Shown here one piece after another: positions 13,928 through 21,691 of a stretch of 22,631 bases of DNA; position 1 is the first letter of the stretch; every line of letters starts with the position of its first letter. Where the stretch lies: NCBI GenBank assembly GCA_910586955.1, contig CAJUMM010000012.1:1-22631 (forward strand). The letters are read 5' to 3'. A model generated the notes under the pieces. That model had not been told where the DNA came from. It saw only the letters and a program-made list of their open reading frames with translations, and made no database searches. Made by a program: the position numbers and the translations under genes. The DNA is from an uncultured Lachnospiraceae bacterium. Lineage in GTDB: Bacteria > Bacillota > Clostridia > Lachnospirales > Lachnospiraceae.

Positions 13928-15793
13928 ATGAGCAAAATTATTGGAATCGACTTAGGTACGACAAATAGCTGCGTAGCAGTGATGGAGGGCGGAAAGCCCG
14001 TAGTAATCGCCAACACGGAAGGCGCCAGGACCACACCCTCCGTAGTAGCCTTTACAAAGACAGGAGAGCGTCTGGTGGGAGAGCCGGCCAAGCGCCAGGC
14101 AGTTACCAACTCCGAGAAGACCATCTCCTCTATCAAAAGGGATATGGGAACGGATCACAGGGTAGCCATCGACGATAAGAAGTATTCTCCCCAGGAGATT
14201 TCTGCCATGATTCTCCAGAAGCTGAAAGCGGATGCGGAGAATTACCTGGGTGAGAAAGTGAACGAGGCGGTTATCACGGTTCCGGCTTACTTTAACGACG
14301 CACAGCGCCAGGCTACCAAGGATGCAGGCAAGATTGCAGGCATGGAGGTAAAGCGTATCATCAACGAGCCCACGGCGGCAGCCCTTGCCTACGGCCTGGA
14401 CAATGAAAAAGAGCAGAAGATTATGGTCTACGACCTGGGTGGCGGAACCTTCGACGTGTCTATCATCGAGATCGGTGACGGCGTCATCGAGGTGCTGGCA
14501 ACGGCCGGAGACAACCGTTTGGGCGGTGATGATTTCGACCAGAAGATTACCGACTATATGCTGGCAGAGTTCAAGCGCATGGAAGGTGTGGATCTCTCCG
14601 GCGACAAGATGGCTCTCCAGAGACTGAAAGAGGCGGCGGAGAAGGCAAAGAAAGAGCTGTCTTCCGCTACCACCACCAATATCAACCTGCCCTTTATTAC
14701 AGCCACCTCCGAGGGACCCAAGCACTTCGACATGAACCTGACCAGGGCGAAATTCGACGAGCTGACCCACGATCTGGTAGAGCGCACGGCAGGCCCGGTA
14801 CAGGCGGCTTTGAGAGATGCGGGCATTACGGCTTCCGAGCTGGGAAAGGTACTGCTGGTAGGCGGTTCCACCCGTGTTCCGGCAGTACAGGATAAGGTAA
14901 AGCAGCTTACCGGCCATGAGCCCAGCAAGTCCCTGAATCCGGACGAGTGCGTGGCGCTGGGAGCTTCCATCCAGGGCGGCAAACTGGCAGGCGATGCAGG
15001 TGCAGGCGATATCCTTCTTCTGGATGTAACACCCCTTTCCCTGTCCATCGAGACCCAGGGGGGAATCGCTACCAGGCTGATTGAGCGCAACACCACCATC
15101 CCCATTAAGAAGAGCCAGGTATTTTCCACGGCTGCGGATAACCAGACTGCAGTTGACATCAATGTGGTACAGGGTGAGCGTGAGTTTGCAAGGGACAACA
15201 AGTCCTTAGGACAGTTCCGTCTGGATGGAATTCCTCCTGCAAGAAGAGGCGTTCCCCAGATTGAGGTTACCTTTGATATTGATGCCAACGGTATCGTAAA
15301 CGTATCCGCCAAGGATCTGGGAACCGGCAAGGAGCAGCACATTACCATTACCGCAGGCTCCAACATGTCCGATAGCGATATTGAGAAGGCGGTAAAAGAG
15401 GCGGCGGAATTTGCAGCCCAGGATAAGAAGCGCAAAGAAGCGGTGGACACCCGGAATGATGCGGACGCTATGGTATTCCAGACCGAGAAGGCCCTGGAAG
15501 AGGTGGGCGCACAGATTGACGCTGCCGACAAGTCGGCGGTAGAGGCAGAGCTTTCCTCCTTGAAGGCAGTTCTGGAGCGGACCAAGGATCAGCAGGAGCT
15601 TTCCGATGCAGAGCTGGATGAGCTGAAGGCAGGAAAGGAGAAGCTGATGAATGCGGCCCAGAAGGTATTTGCCAAGGTGTATGAGCAGGCACAGGCAGCC
15701 CAGGGCCAGGCAGGTCCCGCACCGGATATGGGAGCCACGAGCTCCGCAGGCCCGGATAGCGACGTGGTAGACGGGGATTACCGGGAGGTATAA
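13928..15793 (+). CDS. dnaK: Molecular chaperone DnaK (Hsp70)
   Basis: 621 residues, full length. The ATPase domain has IIGIDLGTTNSCVAVMEGG (3-21), VPAYFNDAQRQATKDAG, INEPTAAALAYG, YDLGGGTFDVSI and VLLVGGSTRVP. The interdomain linker (DILLLDVTPLSLSIET) leads to the substrate-binding beta domain and a helical lid, and the C terminus ends DGDYREV. With DnaJ and GrpE it binds and releases unfolded chains in the cytosol and hands aggregates to ClpB. The ribosome site GAGGAGG lies about ten bases before the ATG. It has no clear promoter of its own, so it relies on the CIRCE-controlled transcript, across the foldable element upstream. Confidence 0.98.
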   Translation: MSKIIGIDLGTTNSCVAVMEGGKPVVIANTEGARTTPSVVAFTKTGERLVGEPAKRQAVTNSEKTISSIKRDMGTDHRVAIDDKKYSPQEISAMILQKLKADAENYLGEKVNEAVITVPAYFNDAQRQATKDAGKIAGMEVKRIINEPTAAALAYGLDNEKEQKIMVYDLGGGTFDVSIIEIGDGVIEVLATAGDNRLGGDDFDQKITDYMLAEFKRMEGVDLSGDKMALQRLKEAAEKAKKELSSATTTNINLPFITATSEGPKHFDMNLTRAKFDELTHDLVERTAGPVQAALRDAGITASELGKVLLVGGSTRVPAVQDKVKQLTGHEPSKSLNPDECVALGASIQGGKLAGDAGAGDILLLDVTPLSLSIETQGGIATRLIERNTTIPIKKSQVFSTAADNQTAVDINVVQGEREFARDNKSLGQFRLDGIPPARRGVPQIEVTFDIDANGIVNVSAKDLGTGKEQHITITAGSNMSDSDIEKAVKEAAEFAAQDKKRKEAVDTRNDADAMVFQTEKALEEVGAQIDAADKSAVEAELSSLKAVLERTKDQQELSDAELDELKAGKEKLMNAAQKVFAKVYEQAQAAQGQAGPAPDMGATSSAGPDSDVVDGDYREV

Positions 15794-15859
15794 AGCAGGA
15801 AAACTTTAAAGCCGGAGCCGGGCGCGGCAGAGCGTCCGGCCGGCGTTGGGACGACAGAT

Positions 15860-15886
15860 TCCAAGGAAAGCCATCCTTTCCTTGGA
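15860..15886 (+). other. Intercistronic hairpin between dnaK and dnaJ
   Basis: TCCAAGGAAAG (15860-15870) and CTTTCCTTGGA (15876-15886) form a perfect 11-bp stem with a five-base loop (15871-15875). The T content after it (TTTGTT) is too weak for a good terminator. In the 148-bp dnaK-dnaJ gap it could partly terminate, pause or stabilise the upstream message, lowering dnaJ relative to dnaK. That role is inference. Confidence 0.7.
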
Positions 15887-15941
15887 TTTGTTCCGGTCTA
15901 GGGAAAGACGATGATTCGAATATAAAGAGGAAGATAGAAGA

Positions 15942-17099
15942 ATGGCAGAACAGAAAAGAGATTACTACGAGGTTCTGGGCGTAGATAAAAATGCAGACGA
16001 TGCTGCGATTAAAAAAGCATACCGGCAGCTTGCCAAAAAGTATCACCCGGATATGAACCCCGGGGATCAGGAGGCGGAGAAAAAATTCAAGGAGGCTTCC
16101 GAGGCGTATGCAGTCTTAAGCGATGCGGAAAAACGCCGCCAGTATGATCAGTTCGGACATGCGGCTTTTGAAGGCGGAGGTCCCGGCGGCTTTGGCGGTT
16201 TTGATTTCAGCGGGGCGGATATGGGGGATATTTTCGGAGATATCTTCGGAGATCTCTTTGGCGGCGGACGCAGCAGGCGTACCAGCAATGGGCCTATGCA
16301 GGGAGCCAACTTAAGGACCCAGATCCGGGTTACTTTTGAGGAGGCCGTATTTGGCTGCGATAAGGAAATTGAGCTTACGTTAAAGGATGAGTGCGAGAAA
16401 TGCCACGGAACCGGGGCAAAACCGGGGACTTCTCCTGTCACCTGTTCCAAATGCGGCGGGAAAGGGCAGGTGGTTTATACCCAGCAGTCTCTTTTCGGCA
16501 TGGTGCAGAACGTGCGTACCTGTCCGGACTGTAACGGAACAGGAAAAGTTATCAAAGAGAAATGCCCGGACTGCTACGGAACGGGATATATTTCCAGCAA
16601 GAAGAAGATTGCGGTTACGGTTCCGGCAGGTATCGACAACGGACAGAGCATCCGCATCCGGGGCAAAGGAGAGCCGGGGGTCAACGGAGGGCCCAGGGGC
16701 GATCTGCTGGTAGAGGTTCTGGCAGCCAGACATCCCATTTTCCAGCGCCAGGATACGAATATCTATTCTACCGCTCCCATCAGCTTTGTGACGGCGGCCC
16801 TTGGCGGGACCGTGCGGATCAAGACCGTGGACGGAGAGGTGGAGTACGATGTGAAGGCGGGAACCCAGACGGATACCCGGGTGCGCCTGAAAGGGAAAGG
16901 GGTACCCTCCCTGCGGAACAAGAATGTGCGGGGGGATCACTATGTAACCCTGGTAGTTCAGGTCCCCACGGAGCTGAGCAAAGACGCCAAGGAGGCCCTG
17001 CGGGCCTATGAGGATGCTGTAAATGGCGTGACAAGCGGAAAATCCGGGAAGGGAAAGAAAAGCTTTATCGATAAAATGAAGGAGGCCCTGGACGAGTAG
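15942..17099 (+). CDS. dnaJ: Molecular chaperone DnaJ (Hsp40, class A)
   Basis: 385 residues. The N-terminal J domain with KKYHPDMNPG (HPD triggers DnaK ATPase) is followed by a Gly/Phe linker (about 75-110, GGPGGFGGFDF and repeated GDIFGD). The zinc domain has all four CxxCxGxG motifs: CEKCHGTG, CSKCGGKG, CPDCNGTG, CPDCYGTG. The C-terminal substrate domains include GQSIRIRGKGEPG. Class A architecture is complete. It starts after a 148-bp gap from dnaK containing a hairpin and has a purine-rich ribosome site (AAGAGGAAGATAG). Last gene of the hrcA operon, followed by a strong GC-rich hairpin. No prmA or other downstream chaperone-operon gene is present. Confidence 0.98.
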   Translation: MAEQKRDYYEVLGVDKNADDAAIKKAYRQLAKKYHPDMNPGDQEAEKKFKEASEAYAVLSDAEKRRQYDQFGHAAFEGGGPGGFGGFDFSGADMGDIFGDIFGDLFGGGRSRRTSNGPMQGANLRTQIRVTFEEAVFGCDKEIELTLKDECEKCHGTGAKPGTSPVTCSKCGGKGQVVYTQQSLFGMVQNVRTCPDCNGTGKVIKEKCPDCYGTGYISSKKKIAVTVPAGIDNGQSIRIRGKGEPGVNGGPRGDLLVEVLAARHPIFQRQDTNIYSTAPISFVTAALGGTVRIKTVDGEVEYDVKAGTQTDTRVRLKGKGVPSLRNKNVRGDHYVTLVVQVPTELSKDAKEALRAYEDAVNGVTSGKSGKGKKSFIDKMKEALDE

Positions 17100-17112
17100 G
17101 GCGCCGGAAGAG

Positions 17113-17141
17113 ACAGGCCGCTGCGTTATGCAGCGGCCTGT
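17113..17141 (+). terminator. Hairpin ending the hrcA-grpE-dnaK-dnaJ operon
   Basis: ACAGGCCGCTGC (17113-17124) pairs perfectly over 12 bases with GCAGCGGCCTGT (17130-17141) around a five-base loop. The T tract is weak (TTCTGC). A second small hairpin, GCAAAA/TTTTGC, follows at 17144-17159. Probably the operon's terminator, though efficiency is uncertain. Confidence 0.7.
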
Positions 17142-17271
17142 TCTGCAAAATGCCTTTTGCATAAGAAGCTTTCATAGATCGGTCCGGACAGCTGCGGGCC
17201 AAGAGAAAAAGACCGTTTTAGCAAACGGAGAAGGGATTTTGAAGCAAAAAGCATTTACAGTCGGATTGATC

Positions 17272-17511
17272 TCACATTCGGTTGGTGAATTCTTCGACGG
17301 AACGGACCTGGCGGGCCAGCAGGAACCAGCGATCCAGCTGGAAGAAGCTGGTCTGTTTCAGAATACGCTCCTGGACTCCCAGGGGAATGGAACCGTAATC
17401 GGACAAGGTCTCAAGGATGCACTCTGCCTTCCCTTCCGCAATTCCCTGTTCCCGGATCAAAGCCTGGGCGGGGGAATCCGTGCCGGAGTGCAGATAGCTT
17501 TTGATGTTCAT
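17272..17511 (-). CDS. Short Rpn/PD-(D/E)XK transposase-like C-terminal fragment
   Basis: This 79-residue frame (MNIKSYL...) resembles the C-terminal tail of Rpn-family recombination-promoting nucleases, often called PD-(D/E)XK nuclease family transposases. Visible marks are IAEGKAECILETLSDYG, then a helical stretch like the usual ERILKQTSFFQLDRWFLLARQVRSVEEF. The N-terminal nuclease domain is missing. Upstream the frame stays open to an in-frame stop about 23 codons before this ATG (TAA near 17581), with no nuclease motif. The ATG has AGAGGAGG eight bases upstream, a strong ribosome site, so it may be translated alone; GTG 17550 is a longer alternative. It may be a decayed nuclease gene or a free-standing small partner. 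Alone on its strand between dnaJ and por. Confidence 0.5.
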   Translation of the reverse strand: MNIKSYLHSGTDSPAQALIREQGIAEGKAECILETLSDYGSIPLGVQERILKQTSFFQLDRWFLLARQVRSVEEFTNRM

Positions 17512-17766
17512 TTGAAAAACCTCCTCTCTCTTTTGAGCAAAGGGATTCACGGCGAATTGCCAGATAATCAGATTTGTTTACTTGGATATTGTAACATGAA
17601 AAAAATGGGAGATCAAGGGGAAAGTTGTAAAATATTTAGAAAAATGTAAAAAATATAATAATAAGATTTTTAGGGCGGACGCTCAGCTTGCGCCATTCGC
17701 AAAATCGCGCCCTTGGCGCTCTCCGCTGCTTCGCAGCTCATTTTTGCTCATATCGTGGCGCTCCCT

Positions 17767-17827
17767 CAGAGCCAAAGCCGGGCGGCAAATTCCTGCGAGC
17801 ACGATTTGCCGCCCGGCTTCGGCTCTG
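17767..17827. repeat. Long inverted repeat upstream of por
   Basis: CAGAGCC (17767-17773) and the 16 bases at 17775-17790 are the reverse complement of 17821-17827 and 17804-17819. That gives a 24-position stem with one A-C mismatch and a 13-base loop (17791-17803). It is too GC-rich and long to be casual. No T run follows on the plus strand. It may be a repetitive extragenic palindrome or part of a small non-autonomous element. It ends 37 bases before the por -35 box. Confidence 0.8.
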
Positions 17828-17863
17828 GCTGAGCTGTGTACGTTAAAAAGTACAACATTAAAA

Positions 17864-17892
17864 TGGACAATCTTTAGGGAATATGTTACAAT
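17864..17892 (+). promoter_or_regulatory. por promoter
   Basis: TGGACA (17864-17869) and TACAAT (17887-17892) are spaced by exactly 17 bases, each one base off consensus. The start would be near 17899, leaving a leader of about 50 bases with no evident hairpin. This suits a strongly and constitutively expressed central-metabolism gene. Confidence 0.85.
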
Positions 17893-17951
17893 AAACTGCG
17901 TATGGATGTATGAAAATGCCTGAAAAGGCTAGATAATAAGGAGGAGAAAAA

Positions 17952-20900
17952 ATGGCTAGAAAAATGAAGACCATGGATGGTAATCATGCAGCGGCCCACG
18001 CATCTTATGCGTATTCTGATGTTGCTGCGATCTATCCTATCACACCTTCATCTGTTATGGCGGAGGCTACAGATGAATGGGCAACACAGGGAAGAACCAA
18101 TATCTTCGGACAGACGGTTCAGGTGACTGAGATGCAGTCTGAGGCCGGAGCTGCAGGAGCCGTGCACGGTTCTCTGGCAGCAGGTGCCCTTACCACCACC
18201 TTTACTGCTTCCCAGGGACTTCTTCTGATGATCCCCAACCTGTACAAGGTAGCGGGTGAGCAGCTTCCCGGTGTGTTCAACGTATCTGCACGTGCTCTGG
18301 CAAGCCACGCACTGTCCATCTTCGGAGATCACTCCGACGTATACGCATGCCGCCAGACCGGCGCCGCCATGCTCTGCGAGTCCAGCGTACAGGAAGTTAT
18401 GGACCTGACTCCGGTTGCCCACTGCGCAGCCATCAAGGGCAAGATTCCCTTTATCAATTTCTTCGACGGTTTCCGTACCTCCCATGAGATTCAGAAGATC
18501 GAGACCTGGGATTACGAGGATCTGAAGGATATGGTTGACATGGACGCCATTGACGCTTTCCGCAGGAATGCCCTGAATCCCAACCATCCCTGCCAGAGAG
18601 GATCCGCTCAGAACCCGGATATCTTCTTCCAGGCCAGAGAAGCATGCAACCCCTACTACGATGCCCTTCCGGCCGTGGTTCAGGAGTACATGGATAAAGT
18701 AAATGCGAAGATTGGAACCGATTACAAGCTGTTCAATTACTATGGTGCGGCGGATGCCGAGCATGTAATCGTAGCAATGGGTTCCGTATGCGATACCATT
18801 GAGGAGACTATCGACTATCTGACCGCCGCAGGCGAAAAGGTGGGTGTGGTGAAGGTACGCCTGTACCGTCCCTTCTCTGCGGAGGCTCTGGTTGCGGCGA
18901 TTCCCGAGACTGTAAAGAAGATCAGTGTTCTGGACAGAACGAAAGAGCCAGGAGCTCTGGGCGAGCCCCTGTATCTGGATGTTGTGGCGGCTCTGAAAGG
19001 CACCAAGTTCAATGATACCCCTGTCTTCACCGGACGTTATGGTCTTGGCTCCAAGGATACCACTCCGGCCCAGATCGTTGCCGTTTACAAGAATGCAGAC
19101 AAGCAGAAATTCACCATCGGCATTGTGGATGATGTGACGGGACTTTCCCTGGATCCGGGTGCTGCCCTTGTCACCACTCCCGAGGGAACCATCAACTGCA
19201 AGTTCTGGGGTCTGGGAGCAGACGGTACCGTAGGCGCCAACAAGAACTCCATCAAGATCATCGGTGACAACACCGATATGTATGCCCAGGCATATTTTGA
19301 TTACGATTCCAAGAAATCCGGCGGTGTGACTATGTCTCATCTGCGCTTCGGAAAGAGCCCCATCAAGTCTACATATCTGATCCACAAGGCGAACTTTGTA
19401 GCCTGCCATAATCCTTCCTATGTGCGCAAGTACAATATGGTACAGGAACTGGTGGACGGAGGAACGTTCCTTCTGAACTGCCCCTGGGATATGGAAGGCA
19501 TTGAGAAGCATCTGCCCGGACAGGTAAAGAGCTTTATTGCGAACCACAACATTAAATTCTATGTTATTGACGGTATCAAGATCGGCAAGGAGATTGGACT
19601 TGGCGGACGTATCAACACCGTTCTGCAGTCTGCATTCTTCAAGCTGGCCAATATCATTCCGGAGGAGCAGGCTATCGAGCTGATGAAGGCTGCCGCTAAG
19701 GCCACCTACGGAAGAAAGGGCGACGCTATCGTTCAGATGAACTACGACGCTATCGACGCCGGTGCAAAGCAGGTGGTGGAGATTCAGGTTCCCGAGAGCT
19801 GGAAGTCCGCAGCGGATGAAGGCCTGTCCTTTACCCATGCAGAGGGCGGCAGGAAAGATGTTGTAGATTTCGTCAACAACATCCAGGCTAAGGTTAACGC
19901 CCAGGAGGGCAACAATCTGCCTGTATCCGCATTCAAGGATTATGTGGACGGCACAACCCCCAGCGGCTCCTCCGCATTTGAGAAGCGGGGCATTGCGGTA
20001 GATATCCCCGTATGGCAGCCGGAGAACTGTATCCAGTGTAACAGATGTGCTTATGTCTGCCCCCATGCGGTTATCCGTCCCGCTGCCATGACGGCAGAGG
20101 AGGCTGCTAAAGCTCCCGAGGGAACCAAGATGCTGGATATGACCGGAATGCCGGAGTATAAATTTGCCATTACCATCTCTGCCCTTGACTGTACAGGCTG
20201 CGGTTCCTGTGCAAATGTCTGCCCGGGCAAGAAGGGTGCCAAGGCCCTGGTAATGGAGAATATGGAAGCCAACCAGGATTGCCAGAAGAGCTTTGACTAT
20301 GCAGTTACCCTGCCGGAGAAGGCGGACGTGATTGCTAAATTTAAAGAAGCTACCGTAAAGGGAAGCCAGTTCAAGACCCCGCTCCTTGAGTTCTCCGGAG
20401 CATGTGCGGGCTGCGGCGAGACCCCCTATGCGAAGCTGATTACCCAGCTCTTCGGTGACAGAATGTATATTGCCAATGCTACGGGATGTTCCTCCATCTG
20501 GGGCAACTCCTCACCCTCCACTCCCTACACCGTAAACCAGAAGGGACACGGCCCGGCATGGTCCAATTCCCTGTTTGAGGATGCGGCAGAGTTCGGCTAC
20601 GGCATGATCCTGGCACAGCGGGCTATCCGGGAGGGCCTGAAAGCCAAGGTTGAGGCTCTTATGGAGAAGGCCGGCGACGACGTGAAGGCGGCAGCTCAGG
20701 AATGGCTGGATACCTATAGCGTAGGCGCCACAAACGGCGGGGCTACGGATAAGCTGGTAGCGGCTCTGGAAGCCTGCGGATGCGAGGCCGGCAAGGAGAT
20801 TTTGAAAGACAAAGATTTCCTGGCGAAGAAATCCCAGTGGATCTTCGGCGGCGACGGCTGGGCATATGACATCGGCTTCGGCGGCGTGGACCACGTATTG

Positions 20901-21488
20901 GCAAGCGGCCAGGATGTAAATGTTATGGTATTTGATACGGAGGTTTACTCCAATACCGGCGGACAGTCCTCCAAGGCAACTCCTACCGGCGCTATTGCAC
21001 AGTTTGCAGCTGCCGGCAAGGAAGTGAAGAAGAAAGACCTGGCTTCCATCGCCATGAGCTATGGCTATGTATACGTAGCGCAGATTGCCATGGGTGCGGA
21101 CTTCAACCAGTGCGTGAAGGCTATTGCAGAGGCAGAGGCTTATCCGGGACCCTCCCTGATTATCGCCTACGCTCCCTGTATCAACCACGGTATCAAGAAG
21201 GGCATGAGCAAGGCCCAGACCGAGGAAGAGCTGGCTGTAAAGGCAGGATACTGGCACTGCTTCCGCTTTAACCCGGCAGCCGCCGCAGAGGGCAAGGATG
21301 CCTTCACTCTGGACAGCAAGGAGCCCACAGGGGACTACAAGGAGTTCCTGGACGGCGAGGTGCGCTACAACGCCCTGAAGCGCGCAAATCCGGAGAGAGC
21401 CGCACAGCTCTTTGACAAGGCTGAGAATACGGCCAAGGCCAGATACGAGTATCTGAAGAAGCTTGGGGATCTGTACAAGGCCGAGTAA
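17952..21488 (+). CDS. nifJ: Pyruvate:ferredoxin (flavodoxin) oxidoreductase, single chain
   Basis: 1178 residues, the normal length of the fused homodimeric enzyme. It converts pyruvate and CoA to acetyl-CoA and CO2 and passes electrons to ferredoxin; it is the main pyruvate route in clostridia. Domain order: alpha-like domain with YPITPSS (about 28-34), transketolase-C-like domain, gamma domain (FGKSPIKSTYLI), and two-cluster ferredoxin domain with C693/C696/C699/C703 and C747/C750/C753/C757. The TPP domain has GDGWAYDIGFGG near 967-978 and the Asn-Thr-Gly-Gly-Gln segment. Cysteines for the third 4Fe-4S cluster are C818, C821, C846 and C1076. All expected ligands are present. AGGAGG precedes the ATG; single-gene unit with its own promoter and terminator. 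Codon use looks more biased to C-ending codons than in neighbours, as expected for high expression. Confidence 0.98.
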   Translation: MARKMKTMDGNHAAAHASYAYSDVAAIYPITPSSVMAEATDEWATQGRTNIFGQTVQVTEMQSEAGAAGAVHGSLAAGALTTTFTASQGLLLMIPNLYKVAGEQLPGVFNVSARALASHALSIFGDHSDVYACRQTGAAMLCESSVQEVMDLTPVAHCAAIKGKIPFINFFDGFRTSHEIQKIETWDYEDLKDMVDMDAIDAFRRNALNPNHPCQRGSAQNPDIFFQAREACNPYYDALPAVVQEYMDKVNAKIGTDYKLFNYYGAADAEHVIVAMGSVCDTIEETIDYLTAAGEKVGVVKVRLYRPFSAEALVAAIPETVKKISVLDRTKEPGALGEPLYLDVVAALKGTKFNDTPVFTGRYGLGSKDTTPAQIVAVYKNADKQKFTIGIVDDVTGLSLDPGAALVTTPEGTINCKFWGLGADGTVGANKNSIKIIGDNTDMYAQAYFDYDSKKSGGVTMSHLRFGKSPIKSTYLIHKANFVACHNPSYVRKYNMVQELVDGGTFLLNCPWDMEGIEKHLPGQVKSFIANHNIKFYVIDGIKIGKEIGLGGRINTVLQSAFFKLANIIPEEQAIELMKAAAKATYGRKGDAIVQMNYDAIDAGAKQVVEIQVPESWKSAADEGLSFTHAEGGRKDVVDFVNNIQAKVNAQEGNNLPVSAFKDYVDGTTPSGSSAFEKRGIAVDIPVWQPENCIQCNRCAYVCPHAVIRPAAMTAEEAAKAPEGTKMLDMTGMPEYKFAITISALDCTGCGSCANVCPGKKGAKALVMENMEANQDCQKSFDYAVTLPEKADVIAKFKEATVKGSQFKTPLLEFSGACAGCGETPYAKLITQLFGDRMYIANATGCSSIWGNSSPSTPYTVNQKGHGPAWSNSLFEDAAEFGYGMILAQRAIREGLKAKVEALMEKAGDDVKAAAQEWLDTYSVGATNGGATDKLVAALEACGCEAGKEILKDKDFLAKKSQWIFGGDGWAYDIGFGGVDHVLASGQDVNVMVFDTEVYSNTGGQSSKATPTGAIAQFAAAGKEVKKKDLASIAMSYGYVYVAQIAMGADFNQCVKAIAEAEAYPGPSLIIAYAPCINHGIKKGMSKAQTEEELAVKAGYWHCFRFNPAAAAEGKDAFTLDSKEPTGDYKEFLDGEVRYNALKRANPERAAQLFDKAENTAKARYEYLKKLGDLYKAE

Positions 21489-21518
21489 GAGACAGAAAAG
21501 GATAGGATAGGAAAAGAT

Positions 21519-21558
21519 ACCGCCCCGCAGAGAGGAAAGTCTTTGCGGGGCGGTTTTT
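21519..21558 (+). terminator. por terminator
   Basis: ACCGCCCCGCA (21519-21529) pairs perfectly with TGCGGGGCGGT (21544-21554), and the stem runs straight into TTTTT. A strong, classical intrinsic terminator. Confidence 0.95.
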
Positions 21559-21691
21559 GCATTGGTTTCTGCAGATACAGCCACACATAAAATTTTAAAT
21601 ATTTTTTCATAAACATGCAACCGCCCGGCTTCCTTAATCGTTTCATAGGTGTAAACAATCAAACTACTTTTGAAAGCAGAGGTAATGGTGT

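Larger units (their letters stand above)
17512..17951. other. Intergenic region upstream of por: AT-rich stretch, then GC-rich island
   Basis: No convincing gene was found here. Bases 17560-17673 are AT-rich. Bases 17674-17833 are sharply GC-rich and full of short palindromes (GCTGC-TTC-GCAGC at 17725-17737, repeated GCGC blocks) and end in a long inverted repeat. Bases 17834-17951 are AT-rich again and hold the por promoter and ribosome site. Confidence 0.7.

Noticed and set aside
13952..14917. 321-codon minus-strand frame opposite dnaK (and another at 14554-15585)
   Set aside because: dnaK is intact on the plus strand and these frames show no recognisable domains; a codon-bias artefact.
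17128..17649. 173-codon plus-strand frame after dnaJ
   Set aside because: It starts within the dnaJ terminator hairpin, has no ribosome site or domain, and is opposite the Rpn-like minus-strand frame.
18048..20066. 672-codon minus-strand open frame opposite por
   Set aside because: Antisense to a strongly codon-biased, fully conserved pyruvate:ferredoxin oxidoreductase. No domain or ribosome site; long open antisense frames are expected there.
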